In this document: positions 27,046-36,580 of the stretch, piece by piece
Layout of the letters: each line of letters begins with the position of its first letter
Numbering within the stretch: position 1 is the stretch's first letter
Origin: an uncultured Candidatus Saccharibacteria bacterium
Lineage (GTDB): Bacteria > Patescibacteriota > Saccharimonadia > Saccharimonadales > Saccharimonadaceae
Assembly: GCA_938017655.1 (NCBI GenBank)
Contig: CALIJO010000091.1
Coordinates: 1 to 62,224, forward strand
Direction of reading: 5' to 3'
DNA: 62,224 bases
Made by a program: the position numbers and the translations under genes
The notes under the pieces: model-generated
What the model was told of the DNA's origin: nothing
The model's input: the letters and a program-made list of their open reading frames with translations, nothing else
Database searches by the model: none

Positions 27046-27118
27046 GCTGCCGCGACCTGCATAAGATCTTCACCATTATGCCGCAGGGATAAACCAACTA
27101 CTTACCAGCCGCTGCTTT
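27023..27118 (-). ncRNA. small RNA candidate of unknown class
   Basis: On the minus strand TTGCAA (27147-27152), a 16-nt spacer and TATAAT (27125-27130) predict a transcript starting near 27118 and ending in the terminator at 27023-27045, about 95 nt with no ORF. GCATAA / TTATGC arms form a hairpin with flanking CCT/AGG pairs and a bulge. GC content is higher than in the flanks. I looked for the SRP RNA signature (GGTCAGG...GGAA...AGCAGC) and found only an AGCAGC fragment, so it is not assigned. Confidence 0.5.
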
Positions 27119-27154
27119 GAATAGATTATATCACATTAAACACACATTGCAAAC

Positions 27155-27180
27155 AAAAAGTGTATTTTTTAAATACACTT
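27155..27180 (-). terminator. terminator of tRNA-Leu
   Basis: AAGTGTATTT / AAATACACTT palindrome immediately after the tRNA CCA end, with T-run on the minus strand. Confidence 0.8.
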
Positions 27181-27266
27181 GGTGGGCGAAGTGGGAATCG
27201 AACCCACACTCCATTGCTGGAACTAGATTTTGAGTCTGGCGCGTCTACCAATTCCGCCATTCGCCC
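27180..27266 (-). tRNA. tRNA-Leu (anticodon CAA)
   Basis: An 87-nt cloverleaf with encoded CCA. Acceptor GGGCGAA / TTCGCCC, anticodon loop CTCAAAA (CAA), a long variable arm as in class II tRNAs, and T-loop GGTTCGATTCC. TAGAAT on the minus strand (27275-27280) is a suitable -10. Confidence 0.95.
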
Positions 27267-27312
27267 ATAGAAAAATTCTATCATATTTATAGAGTATTTC
27301 CAATAACTCTGT

Positions 27313-27318
27313 TATAAT
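27313..27318 (+). promoter_or_regulatory. -10 box, leaderless geometry, sortase gene
   Basis: TATAAT ends 6 nt before the ATG at 27325. Confidence 0.65.
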
Positions 27319-27324
27319 ATTTTT

Positions 27325-29172
27325 ATGAATTCTGTAACTGGTGGGCAATCTACAGAGGACAAGCAACGTCAAACCGTCGCCGATCTCGCTCGAAAAAAAG
27401 TCATGGAAGCCTTTCATCAAGGTGAAAATTCTGTTGCCAACCAAAATCTGACCAACGTCGCATCTACGCGCGTGATTTCTTCTACTGAATATAATCAAAA
27501 ACTCGCAAGCACTTCACCAGCCACTTCCGCCAACTCATCTGCCATCAAACAGTCGAAAAACTCTTTGTTTAATTTAATTTCCAAGGCACAGAAAAAACTA
27601 AAAGGCCTCACTCAAACTACAGAAACTTACGCCAAAAATTCTTTTAAGCACCCCTCTACGAAAACTTCAAATTCACAAACTTCCACTAGCGCCACATATA
27701 ATCAATCATCATCCACTACATCTAGTCAAGCACAGTCCACCGATCGTCCAGTTTATCAAAATTTTGCCACCCAAAAATCTCCTGCCACGGGCAATCCTTT
27801 CCGCCACACTTATCAAATTCAAACCGGCACCAATCGTTACAATCCATATCAAAATCAAAGTTCAATTAGTCAAAATTTTAGCAGCCAAACTCCAACCAAT
27901 TTAGACAGCACCACAGGGAATTATGCGGCCACTCATCAAACATACGCCGTACAGCCCAACACACAATATAACGCGCAAAATAACTCACAATACAATTATC
28001 AAACTCAACCTACAGGCGGCGAAATTGGTTCACTCAAACAAGCTCCAATCAATATGAATCAAAAAGTGGATTGGCAAAATTACCACAGTGCATGGCAAAA
28101 TTATTATCAAAAATATTACAGTGAATATTACGCCAAGGCCGCTAAGTCTTACGTAGAAACCGAAAAAACCGAACTAAATAATCAGTACGAAAAACGCAAT
28201 CAAATCGGCCAACTAGCTCTCGATAGTCAAAAACGTCTCATCGAAAATCTCAAAAACCCAAAACCGAAAAATCTCGAAACCGCCGAGAAGGTTTCCGAAG
28301 ATCCTCAAGCCAAAACCACCGAAACTCCACCTTCACTCGAATCAATTCATGTTAAAACCATCGAAGCTACCTTAAAAGAACGCATTCAGAAAAAAGCCAG
28401 CAGCAGCTTCCAGCTCTCTAAAAAACATCGCAAATTCATTCCGATTTTCGCCGGAGTTTTCACCATCCTTTTCATCCTGTTCTTGCAATATAACCGCCTG
28501 ATCTTTGCTCCGATTATGGCCTATATCGCTCCCGGAAATTCCAATGATACCGAAATCACCGCCATTGATCCGACCATCACTACCGCCCCAACCGCCGAAC
28601 CAAAACTCATTATTCCAAAACTCAATATCGATGTCCCAGCGCACTTTAATATCGCTAACGATACCGCCACTATTGATAACGCAATGAACCATGGTGTTGC
28701 CCAGTTCAAAATCCCTGGCGCCGATGCACTGCCAGGTCAAGTCGGCAACCTTGTAATTTCTGGTCACTCCGCCGGTGATATTTATAGTAACAATCAATAC
28801 AAATTTATCTTCTCCGGCCTCGAGCGCCTGCAGGACAATGACCTTATCTACGTCAATTACAATTCGGTTCGTTACACCTATAAAGTTATAAAGAAACAAA
28901 CCGTCGAACCAACTGATGTAGCCGCATTAGTTTACCCAACCAGTAAACCAATTCTCACTCTCATTACTTGTACGCCACTCGGCTCCGACCGTTACCGCCT
29001 ATTGGTGACCGCCGAACAAGTCAGTCCAACCTACGAAGAAAAAGCCGTTAGTACCCCAACTTCTACCGATTCTACTACCGCCTTACCAGGGAATAATACC
29101 TCTTCCAAAATGCCGGCCAACGAAAAGCCATTCTTTCAAAAAATCTGGGGCTTCCTCACCAATAATCATTAA
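27325..29172 (+). CDS. sortase (class D/E-like) with long disordered N-terminus
   Basis: A 615-residue membrane-bound transpeptidase. Residues 1-370 are Ser/Thr/Gln/Asn/Tyr-rich and disordered, presumably cytoplasmic. A membrane helix lies near 375-395, and the sortase barrel spans about 430-575. The catalytic set is visible: His481 in SGHSAG, Cys549 in LITCTPLG, and Arg at 556 or 558 in DRYRLLV. Sortases attach proteins to the wall or polymerise pilins. No classical LPXTG substrate with hydrophobic tail is found in this window. The N-terminal extension is far longer than usual for the family. Confidence 0.9.
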   Translation: MNSVTGGQSTEDKQRQTVADLARKKVMEAFHQGENSVANQNLTNVASTRVISSTEYNQKLASTSPATSANSSAIKQSKNSLFNLISKAQKKLKGLTQTTETYAKNSFKHPSTKTSNSQTSTSATYNQSSSTTSSQAQSTDRPVYQNFATQKSPATGNPFRHTYQIQTGTNRYNPYQNQSSISQNFSSQTPTNLDSTTGNYAATHQTYAVQPNTQYNAQNNSQYNYQTQPTGGEIGSLKQAPINMNQKVDWQNYHSAWQNYYQKYYSEYYAKAAKSYVETEKTELNNQYEKRNQIGQLALDSQKRLIENLKNPKPKNLETAEKVSEDPQAKTTETPPSLESIHVKTIEATLKERIQKKASSSFQLSKKHRKFIPIFAGVFTILFILFLQYNRLIFAPIMAYIAPGNSNDTEITAIDPTITTAPTAEPKLIIPKLNIDVPAHFNIANDTATIDNAMNHGVAQFKIPGADALPGQVGNLVISGHSAGDIYSNNQYKFIFSGLERLQDNDLIYVNYNSVRYTYKVIKKQTVEPTDVAALVYPTSKPILTLITCTPLGSDRYRLLVTAEQVSPTYEEKAVSTPTSTDSTTALPGNNTSSKMPANEKPFFQKIWGFLTNNH

Positions 29173-29182
29173 AGGCCAATCA

Positions 29183-29213
29183 AAAAATAGACTCCACCAC
29201 GGGTCTATTTTTT
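29183..29213 (+). terminator. intrinsic terminator of sortase gene
   Basis: AAAAATAGAC / GTCTATTTTT stem with a T-run. Confidence 0.8.
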
Positions 29214-29298
29214 AGCATTAGCATTATGCTTAGATAAGCCCAAAAGAGGCCCCATTCCATAAAAATCTCAGCCTCAAGTTCACGAATCTTCTTATCAT

Positions 29299-29329
29299 AA
29301 AAAATAGACCTGCCTACAGGTCTATTTTT
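29299..29329 (-). terminator. intrinsic terminator of PEGA-protein gene
   Basis: AAAATAGACCTG / CAGGTCTATTTT, loop of four. T-runs on both sides, so it may act in both directions. Its arms resemble the terminator at 29183-29213. Confidence 0.85.
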
Positions 29330-29337
29330 GCTTAATC

Positions 29338-30873
29338 TTAGAATAATTTATCACGCTTAATCTGCAAGCCATTATCGCTCGCCCCCACATAATAAAGGTA
29401 ACGGTTATTATGATTAATCACCGCATCAAAACCATTCGCTACATTTTCCAAAATCGTGCGCTGATTATCATGATCAAAATCATAAACTTGCATCTTGCCA
29501 TCTACCACATCAAACATCAAATAATAATCCAATTGCCTAATCGCATTATTGTTATGTTCGAATTGCAAAAGTTCCATCAATTCCAAATTCACCAGCATTA
29601 CTTTTTTATCGCTCACCCCCATAAAGAATTCACCATTCGCGGAAGTATAAAAATCCGACGGCGCCGCCTCCAAAGTTTTCTCCATGGCCAAATTCAAACT
29701 AGTATTTTCACTATCATGATTTGGATAATCATCCGTATTGTAAATCCGGAGATCTTGCCCGATTACCGTATTGAGGTATTTTTCACCATAAAATTCAGTT
29801 AAATTGACAAAAATATGATTTAACCCCACCGTTTCATCGATCTCATCGATCTTAATTTCACCCGTATCTTTCAATTTATAAATGCCAATCACGAATTTTT
29901 TCTCCGCATTCAGCTTCTTCACAAAAGCCAGTTCCGAACCGTACGTCGAAAACTTCGCCACATCCGATACCGTCGTTTCGTAAATAATTTTATCATTCAA
30001 ATTTACTTCACGAATTTTGCCATCAATCAACATCATTAGACGCGTAGCTTGTCCATCTGAAATTTGCACTTCCGAAATGAGATAACTATTTTTCGCCTTC
30101 TCCGCTTTAGTAAAATCCTCCGCTTCTTTAACTTCCAACTTTTTTTCTTGCACAATTTTCTCAATGTCTTTATCGACAAAACTACCAATCGTCTTCGTTA
30201 AATTCACACTCTTCGCGGCTTCCTTAAAATTCAATAACAACCATTCTGAAGCCTCGCCCGAAACTAAATTAACTACTGCTTTTTCACTATTTTCGTTCCA
30301 GATAATTTTCTTCAAACTACCCGTGAACTTACCATTTATCACAAAACTCGAAACGCTCGTTATATCAAATTCCGAGGTCGTAATGTCGCCTTCCAAATTC
30401 GTCACATATTTAAACTTCGGCGATTCTTTTAAGCCATACAAAATCGCACGGTGGTTCGTCGCCGTTTCAAAAAAGCTCAAATCTTTTTCCGTTGCCAAAA
30501 CCTCCGTCTCACGCGATTGCTTAAATAGACGTGGATATTTCAAACGCAAAAGTTTACCAGAAGTAATTGAGATTTTCTTACTCCAAGTGTCATAGCCATC
30601 TTTTTTCAAAACAATTTCATGCTCGCCAGCCGAAAGTAGCTTCGAAATATTCGTCTCCGCAATTTCTCGCCCATCCGCAATTACTTTTGCGCCTGTTGGC
30701 AAAGATTCCGCCTGCACCATACCATATTGTTCGAATTCTAATTTTCGATTCAAGCGCCAGCCCTTCACTACCGCCACCAAAACAAACACCATAAAAATCA
30801 CAGCAATAAACGAAATTACATCTACTATAACTACGCGAATTAATTGATTTCGCTTTTCTTTATCAAAGTCCAT
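29338..30873 (-). CDS. PEGA-domain membrane protein
   Basis: A 511-residue protein: N-terminal membrane helix (about residues 12-38), a PEGA domain (about 50-115: SLPTGAKVIADGREI and SAGEHEIVLKKDGYDTWSK), then a long region of repeated short beta strands, likely a propeller-like extracellular domain. PEGA domains occur in surface proteins and may bind wall components. The frame extends to 30897, but TATAAT (30883-30888) 9 nt before the ATG at 30873 favours the shorter start. Function unknown. Confidence 0.8.
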   Translation of the reverse strand: MDFDKEKRNQLIRVVIVDVISFIAVIFMVFVLVAVVKGWRLNRKLEFEQYGMVQAESLPTGAKVIADGREIAETNISKLLSAGEHEIVLKKDGYDTWSKKISITSGKLLRLKYPRLFKQSRETEVLATEKDLSFFETATNHRAILYGLKESPKFKYVTNLEGDITTSEFDITSVSSFVINGKFTGSLKKIIWNENSEKAVVNLVSGEASEWLLLNFKEAAKSVNLTKTIGSFVDKDIEKIVQEKKLEVKEAEDFTKAEKAKNSYLISEVQISDGQATRLMMLIDGKIREVNLNDKIIYETTVSDVAKFSTYGSELAFVKKLNAEKKFVIGIYKLKDTGEIKIDEIDETVGLNHIFVNLTEFYGEKYLNTVIGQDLRIYNTDDYPNHDSENTSLNLAMEKTLEAAPSDFYTSANGEFFMGVSDKKVMLVNLELMELLQFEHNNNAIRQLDYYLMFDVVDGKMQVYDFDHDNQRTILENVANGFDAVINHNNRYLYYVGASDNGLQIKRDKLF

Positions 30874-30882
30874 ATTGTCAAC

Positions 30883-30888
30883 ATTATA
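30883..30888 (-). promoter_or_regulatory. -10 box of PEGA-protein gene
   Basis: Minus-strand TATAAT ending 9 nt before the ATG at 30873. Confidence 0.6.
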
Positions 30889-30949
30889 ACACACCAACCT
30901 CTATAAAAAATCAAACATAATCACTATTGATTTGCATAAGTATTATTAT

Positions 30950-30955
30950 TATAAT
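30950..30955 (+). promoter_or_regulatory. -10 box of Pro/Ala-rich membrane-protein gene
   Basis: TATAAT. The predicted start is near 30962, leaving a short leader that carries GCGAGG before the ATG at 30978. Confidence 0.55.
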
Positions 30956-30977
30956 TAAACAAAATAAGCGAGGAAAA

Positions 30978-32315
30978 ATGGAAAGAAATTTAACGAATCA
31001 GCGCATTCAGAGTCGTGCCACCCATATTACTGTCAGAAGCTCTGGCACCCTTAATCGCCACTTCGTCAAAGCCCCTCGTAAAATTGTCTTTTCTGAGGAT
31101 TCTGATAATTCTGATGATTCTGATGAATTTTCCGACGTCTCAGACATTCGCACTCCAGCCACCCCTGTAGCGTCAGATCAATCAACCCCAACCTCATGCA
31201 TTACACCAGCTCCTGCCCCAACCGCGAAAAAAATAACCATTTCTTTTGATTCACTTCGCGAATCGCTCAAAAATAGTGCAACTATGCGTCCCGCTTCCAA
31301 CACCCCAGCCACTTCTGCCCCGAAGCCTCGTCCTACTATTTCTCACATCCAAATTTCTACTCCGTTAGATTTTTCTGCGCCAGCTCCAGTCACTGCTCCG
31401 TTAGATATTTCTGCACCAGCCCCAGTCGCTTCACCACTTGATTTTTCTGCACCAGCCCCAGTCGCGAAGCCTACTCCTGCTTCCATTCCACGCCCCCTTA
31501 ATATTTCAGAGCCAACATCTACCCCGATAAGCTTTACGACTCCGATTGCACCAGTTGCGCCAGCCATTCCAGTAGCCATGCCAACTCCAGTTCGCCCAGT
31601 GAGTACTGCTGTTACAGCAGCCAAGCTAACCACGACTTCCGCCCCTACCGCCAAGCCTCTTACTAATACCGCCCATAAAACTCGCTCCACAATCGCACCT
31701 CTGCAGTCTCTTGCCGAACGTCGCCGTGAAGCTGACACTATCTCGCATTTCTCCGCCAAAAAACTCACGAACCGTGCTCGTCAAAATTCTAAAGCCCTAA
31801 TGTCCGCTATGAAAGAGGAGACGAAACCAAAATCCGCTCCAATCATGATTAAGAAACCAAAGGTTTCTAAAAAACATCTCATCTTTGCTGTTGCTAGCTC
31901 GATTTGCTGCATGGGCGTACTCTATGCCACTCTTAAATTTAGCATGCCAGACATTAGCGCCAAGGTCGCTGCCGCCCAAAACGGTGCCTCCTATCCGTCT
32001 TTTGTGCCACGCGATTTTATTGCCAGCGGTGCCTCTTTCCAGAAAAATACTTTTACTCTTGAATTTGTTGGCCCAAACAAGACCCATTTCACCCTTGACC
32101 AAGAAAAACTCCCTTGGGATAGCAATGCCTTATTAAATAACTACGTCAAGCCAACCTGGGGCGAACAGTATGATACAATTCGTGAACAAGGCCTCACAAT
32201 TTACATGTATCAATCCAACGCTGCTTGGGTAAATGGCGGCACGGTATATAAGCTCAATACCACCTCTGGTAGCCTCAGTAAAAAACAGTTGAAAAACATC
32301 ATCACCTCACTCTAA
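30978..32315 (+). CDS. membrane protein with Pro/Ala-rich repeat stalk and small extracellular domain
   Basis: A 445-residue protein. The N-terminal 290 residues are low complexity: an acidic Ser/Asp stretch, then Ala/Pro/Thr repeats with units like LDFSAPAPV. One membrane helix (about 300-322) is followed by a folded domain (about 335-445) ending in a GLTIYMYQSNAAWVN-type segment that recalls DUF4367-like extracytoplasmic domains. The layout (disordered inside, small domain outside) matches the sortase gene product nearby. The start at 30978 is set by GAGG 5 nt upstream. Function unknown. Confidence 0.75.
   Translation: MERNLTNQRIQSRATHITVRSSGTLNRHFVKAPRKIVFSEDSDNSDDSDEFSDVSDIRTPATPVASDQSTPTSCITPAPAPTAKKITISFDSLRESLKNSATMRPASNTPATSAPKPRPTISHIQISTPLDFSAPAPVTAPLDISAPAPVASPLDFSAPAPVAKPTPASIPRPLNISEPTSTPISFTTPIAPVAPAIPVAMPTPVRPVSTAVTAAKLTTTSAPTAKPLTNTAHKTRSTIAPLQSLAERRREADTISHFSAKKLTNRARQNSKALMSAMKEETKPKSAPIMIKKPKVSKKHLIFAVASSICCMGVLYATLKFSMPDISAKVAAAQNGASYPSFVPRDFIASGASFQKNTFTLEFVGPNKTHFTLDQEKLPWDSNALLNNYVKPTWGEQYDTIREQGLTIYMYQSNAAWVNGGTVYKLNTTSGSLSKKQLKNIITSL
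31355..31480 (+). repeat. in-frame repeats encoding LD[FI]SAPAPV units
   Basis: Three near-identical units of 14 codons inside the disordered part of the membrane protein. Confidence 0.7.
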
Positions 32316-32376
32316 AATATCCAAATCAAATAGAATCTACTATTAACCAAGAGCTCAAATACTTATTCCACCCAGA

Positions 32377-32401
32377 ATCTCAGCCGCCACGCTGAGTTTT
32401 T
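32377..32401 (+). terminator. intrinsic terminator
   Basis: CTCAGC / GCTGAG stem with six-base loop and T-run. Confidence 0.85.
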
Positions 32402-32420
32402 CTTCTCTTATCAGTAGTGG

Positions 32421-32426
32421 TATAAT
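32421..32426 (+). promoter_or_regulatory. -10 box of gltX
   Basis: TATAAT ending 9 nt before the ATG at 32436. No Shine-Dalgarno. Confidence 0.6.
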
Positions 32427-32435
32427 TAAGCCATT

Positions 32436-33947
32436 ATGAATAAGGAAATTAGAACTCGTTTTGCACCCAGCCCTACCGGCTATATTCACATCGGCAATGT
32501 TCGCAGTGCCATTTATCCATATCTGATCGCCAGACAAAATCACGGTCAGTTTATTTTGCGCATTGAAGATACTGATCAAAGTCGCTTCGTAGAAGGTGCT
32601 GCCGAGTTAGTTTTCGATACTCTTAAATGGCTCGGGCTAAACTGGGACGAAGGTCCAATGGTGGGCGGTCCAGACGAGCCTTATTATCAAACCGAACGCA
32701 AGGATATTTATTTAGCTTGGGCTAAAAAACTACTCGAAAAAGGTCTAGCTTATGCTGATGATACACCTTCCGAAAAAATCGAAGAGTATAAAAAACTCGA
32801 TAACGAGCAAAAAAATCCTTATCTTTACCGCAATCATCGCCCAGTCAATCCACCAGAATGGCGCGAAGGCCTGCCAATTCGCTTTAAGACCACTCCGAAG
32901 CATTACGAGTGGCACGACGAAGTGATGGGTGACATGCAAACTGGCCCAGAGGTTCTCGATGATATTATCCTGATCAAAAAAGACGGTCTTCCTACCTATA
33001 ATTTCGCTCACATCGTCGATGATACCTTAATGAAGATTACTTACATTACTCGCGGCGTCGAATATCTTTCCAGCACCCCAAATTATCTTGCCCTCTACGA
33101 CGCTCTAGAAATTCCTCGTCATCTTTTCGTCTCCATGCCACATATTCTGGCTCCTACCGGCAACAAAAAGCTCGGTAAACGTGATGGCGCCAAATCTGTC
33201 ACCGAATATCGTGATGATGGTTTTCTCCCAGAAGCTATACTAAATTACCTCGCCTGTCTCGGTTGGAATGACGGTACTGAACAAGAAATTTACTCAATCG
33301 ATGAAATGATTGAAAAATTTGAAATTTCTCGCATTCAAAATTCCGGTGCCCGTTTCGATGAAACTAAAATTCTTTGGATGAACGGTCAATGGATTCGCAA
33401 AATTGCCGACGAACAGGGAATTGATGCTCTCTATGCCAAAACCTGTCTCACTTCTGGTTCTGAAGATTTCTCTCGCTACCAAGTCTTCAAACCGCTCAAT
33501 TTCTGGCCAGAATCCGCCAGTCAAGAAACCGACGAGTACAAAAAATCTGTGCTCAGTATTATCTATGATCGTCTGAAAACCCTTTCCGATTTACGCACCA
33601 TGACTACTTATTTCTTCGAAGAACCGACTATTGATCTTGATTTAATTTATAACAATAAGTTCCTCAAGAAACTTTCCGAAACCGAATATCGTGACCTACT
33701 TAAGCTCACTATTGCGAAGTTAAACGAAGTTGAAGAAGAGGATTGGACCGACGGCAGTCTTCAAGCAAAACTTAATGAGTTACTTGCCGCCACCGGCAAA
33801 AAGCCTGCTGAATATTTCAGCTTAATTCGTATCGCCGTTAGCTTTGCGCCATTTAGTCCAGCCCTACATCAAACTTTACGTGTCCTTGGCAAAAATCGCA
33901 CCCTAGCTCGCCTAAACCGCGTCCACACCGCGATTTCCCACGACTAA
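32436..33947 (+). CDS. gltX: glutamyl-tRNA synthetase
   Basis: A 503-residue class I aminoacyl-tRNA synthetase. The N-terminus RFAPSPTGYIHIGN contains the HIGH-type motif (HIGN), FILRIEDTDQSR is the family signature, and KKLGKRDGA is the KMSKS-type loop. The C-terminal helical anticodon-binding domain is present and the length is normal. Whether it is discriminating or charges tRNA-Gln as well cannot be told. A tRNA-Glu gene lies 0.6 kb downstream. Confidence 0.96.
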   Translation: MNKEIRTRFAPSPTGYIHIGNVRSAIYPYLIARQNHGQFILRIEDTDQSRFVEGAAELVFDTLKWLGLNWDEGPMVGGPDEPYYQTERKDIYLAWAKKLLEKGLAYADDTPSEKIEEYKKLDNEQKNPYLYRNHRPVNPPEWREGLPIRFKTTPKHYEWHDEVMGDMQTGPEVLDDIILIKKDGLPTYNFAHIVDDTLMKITYITRGVEYLSSTPNYLALYDALEIPRHLFVSMPHILAPTGNKKLGKRDGAKSVTEYRDDGFLPEAILNYLACLGWNDGTEQEIYSIDEMIEKFEISRIQNSGARFDETKILWMNGQWIRKIADEQGIDALYAKTCLTSGSEDFSRYQVFKPLNFWPESASQETDEYKKSVLSIIYDRLKTLSDLRTMTTYFFEEPTIDLDLIYNNKFLKKLSETEYRDLLKLTIAKLNEVEEEDWTDGSLQAKLNELLAATGKKPAEYFSLIRIAVSFAPFSPALHQTLRVLGKNRTLARLNRVHTAISHD

Positions 33948-33992
33948 AATAGTCACAAAATAAAGCCCACAAAAACTTCAATTTATAAATAG

Positions 33993-34026
33993 CCCGTTCA
34001 CCACAAGCTTCGGTGAACGAGTTTTT
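33993..34026 (+). terminator. intrinsic terminator of gltX
   Basis: CGTTCACC (33995-34002) pairs with GGTGAACG (34012-34019), followed by a T-run. Confidence 0.85.
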
Positions 34027-34086
34027 GCTTAGTGTATCTTTACAAGCCCACACACCTCTGACATAATAGTAGAAAAGGAGTCGTTT

Positions 34087-34410
34087 ATGGCAAAATTTTA
34101 TCAAAATGCGGGGGAACCAAACAGTAAAATGAACTGGATTTCCGAAAGAGATAATCCCGACACCACGAACGACTCCTGGGATTCTGGCGCCTTCCAAAAA
34201 GATTTACCAGACCACTATCAAAATTACGAAGAAAATGACCCATCCGACGACGATCACCTCGAAGATGAAGGTGACGAAAACGATCTTGGTGACATGTCCG
34301 ACGAGGAATTCCGCCTACGTAACCGCACTACCGACTCCGATACTGACCCACATCTTTTTGACCCCATCGATGACTCCGAATGGAATGACGCCAGTTTCGA
34401 TTGCGACTAA
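34087..34410 (+). CDS. small highly acidic protein (107 aa)
   Basis: A 107-residue Asp/Glu/Asn-rich, probably disordered protein without membrane segment. No family recognised. AAAAGGAG 7 nt before the ATG and CATAAT at 34062-34067 support expression with a short leader. Acidic tails are common in the soluble proteins of this window, for example the N-terminus of the gene at 38545. Function unknown. Confidence 0.6.
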   Translation: MAKFYQNAGEPNSKMNWISERDNPDTTNDSWDSGAFQKDLPDHYQNYEENDPSDDDHLEDEGDENDLGDMSDEEFRLRNRTTDSDTDPHLFDPIDDSEWNDASFDCD

Positions 34411-34541
34411 TCCCATAAATTGCTACGAGCTTACGCTATAGCTACACTTTTAAGATATAACGATCATTTCTCATGGCACATTAATCTATAGCCCATCTAA
34501 GCTATTGCGGCCATATCCGAAAAATGTTATTATTATTTTAC

Positions 34542-34618
34542 GGTTCCGTCGTCTAGTGGTCCAGGACGTCTGGTTCTCATCCAGAAAATCGCGGGTTCGA
34601 ACCCCGCCGGAATCACCA
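34542..34618 (+). tRNA. tRNA-Glu (anticodon CTC)
   Basis: A 77-nt cloverleaf with encoded CCA. Acceptor GGTTCCG / CGGAATC, anticodon arm CTGG TTCTCAT CCAG (CTC), T-arm GCGGG TTCGAAC CCCGC. Confidence 0.96.
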
Positions 34619-34623
34619 TTTAC

Positions 34624-34647
34624 AAAAAGGCATTTATGTCTTTTTTT
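34624..34647 (+). terminator. terminator of tRNA-Glu
   Basis: AAAAAGGC / GTCTTTTT stem with a T-run right after the CCA end. Confidence 0.75.
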
Positions 34648-34723
34648 GTTTTATAAAAAAACATACAGATACCATTTTTTTAAAGTTAAAACCAAGTATC
34701 TGTACAAATAATTTATTCACCCC

Positions 34724-36572
34724 CTAGGTTTTACGTGTAAAGTACCCCTGTACACCCGGACGATCCACGCGGAGCCAGGTCTTATCAGCCGTAGAAGGAT
34801 CGGTAAGATATGAGCCATTTCCCCCACGGAGTTTCTTGCGGTTTTTAAACATATCTGAAAATTCTGCAAGTTTAGATGTATTAAAATCATTGTTCACATA
34901 TATTTTTTCTAGCTTATCATTATACTCATATCCATTTGGAAGAGAGAACATCTGATTCATTTTTGTCACATTGGAAGTGTCAAAATTGGAAATATCGAGC
35001 GAAGTAAGATTAAACATTTCAGAAAACATATAACTCATATCCGTCACCTTGGAGGTATTGAAACTGGAGAGGTTAAGACTAGTGAGACTAGTCATATAGT
35101 AGAACATATAACTCATATCCGTCACCTTGGAAGTGTTGAAGTTAGAAAGGTCTAGCGTAGTGAGATTATGTATATCATTAAACATACCGTGCATATTTGT
35201 TACCTGGGAGGTATTGAAGTTAGAGAGGTTAAGCGTAGTGAGATTATGCGTGGCAGCAAACATATAACTCATATCCGTCACCTTGGAAGTATTGAAACTC
35301 GATAAATTAAGGCTAGTGAGATTGGACATTTTATAAAACATAGCGGACATATTCGTCACATTGGAAGTGTTAAAGTTAGAGAGATTAAGCGAAGTGAGTT
35401 TAGGCATGACAGCAAACATAAAACTCATATTCGTCACCTTGGAAGTGTTAAAGTTAGAAAGGTTAAGTGTAGTAAGATTAGACATAGCATCAAACATATG
35501 CTGCATATTTGTCACCTGGGAGGTATCGAAGTTGGATAGATTAAGCGAAGTGAGATTAGACATAGCATCAAACATCTCGTACATATTCGTCACCTTAGAA
35601 GTGTCAAAGTTGGAGAGATTAAGTGAAGTGAGGTTAGACATGCCAGAAAACATATAGCCCATATTTGTCACCTTGGAGGTGTCGAAGTTGGAGAGATCCA
35701 TATCTAAGACATTTCTTATTTTTTGTCCAACAATTTTTGAAAAGAACATCCTGCTGCTATCCGTATTTAAATAAACTTTTTCTGGTTCGGCATAATAATA
35801 AGCCGTCTTATCAGTCAGATCTAACCAAAGTTTAATTTCATAATCAGAATCTTCATCTTCAATGCTTACTGCATCTATAGAAGTAGCTGGCGCTACGGTA
35901 CTCTTCTTAAAATGCTCGATTTTACTCGTCGCGGTTTCTAAGGCTTTTAGTTTTTCATTAAAATCTGGGCCTTCGGTCATGATAGCGATATGATCGTAAT
36001 TATTGGTTAATATCGAAAATACTAACTTATTTGTGTATCTGCCACTTTCAAGATTGTCACCTAATTTCATACCAATTTCGATGCTGTTTGTTTCGCTGCC
36101 GTTGGTCTTGCTAGTTGTTTGCATAACGTTCATTGGAGCAGTGAGTTTTGGAATTGGTGAAAAATTAATATTACCACCGACCTTCACACCCCAGGTATTA
36201 TTGGAAAAACTTCCTAATAGTCCAGCGGAGGAAATCGAATTGATTTTCGCATTAGTCGTAGAATCAGTATTCACTAATGCCGTTTCATCGGTTTCTGAAT
36301 TTAGAATTGCCGTATAACCAGTTTTATTATTTGTGTTTACAATAAGATTTAAAGGAATTTCCGTGGTTTTATTTGTAGAATTTATTACTTGGTTTTCCAT
36401 TCACTGAAGCTACAGCATTATCCACCGAAGCTGAAAGTGTCGGGGTGTATAAAGCTGAAGCTTCATTCGTATTAAAATTTAAGCTAAAGAAAGAAATCAG
36501 AAACCCAGCACCCACTACGAAAATGTTTTTCAACAAAAATAATTTGGAAGAATGTGATTTTTGGTCTTGCAT
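34724..36572 (-). pseudogene. BspA-like (DUF285) surface protein 1, frameshifted
   Basis: Two open frames (36572-36369 and 36400-34724) together match the full-length paralogues. The first encodes the signal peptide and the start of the N-terminal module (LYTPTLSASVDN), the second the rest. At 36393-36396 this gene has four T (plus strand) where the paralogue at 60.1 kb has three, so one extra base breaks the frame. The product would have a signal peptide, a beta-rich module, ten 26-residue repeats (SNLTSLNLSNFDTSKVTNM type) and the conserved C-terminal VDRPGVQGYFTRK. BspA-like repeats mediate adhesion. Restart at 36400 would give a protein without export signal. Confidence 0.8.
36393..36396 (-). 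other. frameshift site in BspA-like gene 1
   Basis: GGAAAACC on the coding strand here versus GGAAACC in the paralogue at 58354-60258. Removing one A joins ASVNG directly to NQVINSTNK in frame. Confidence 0.75.
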
Positions 36573-36580
36573 ATAACTTT

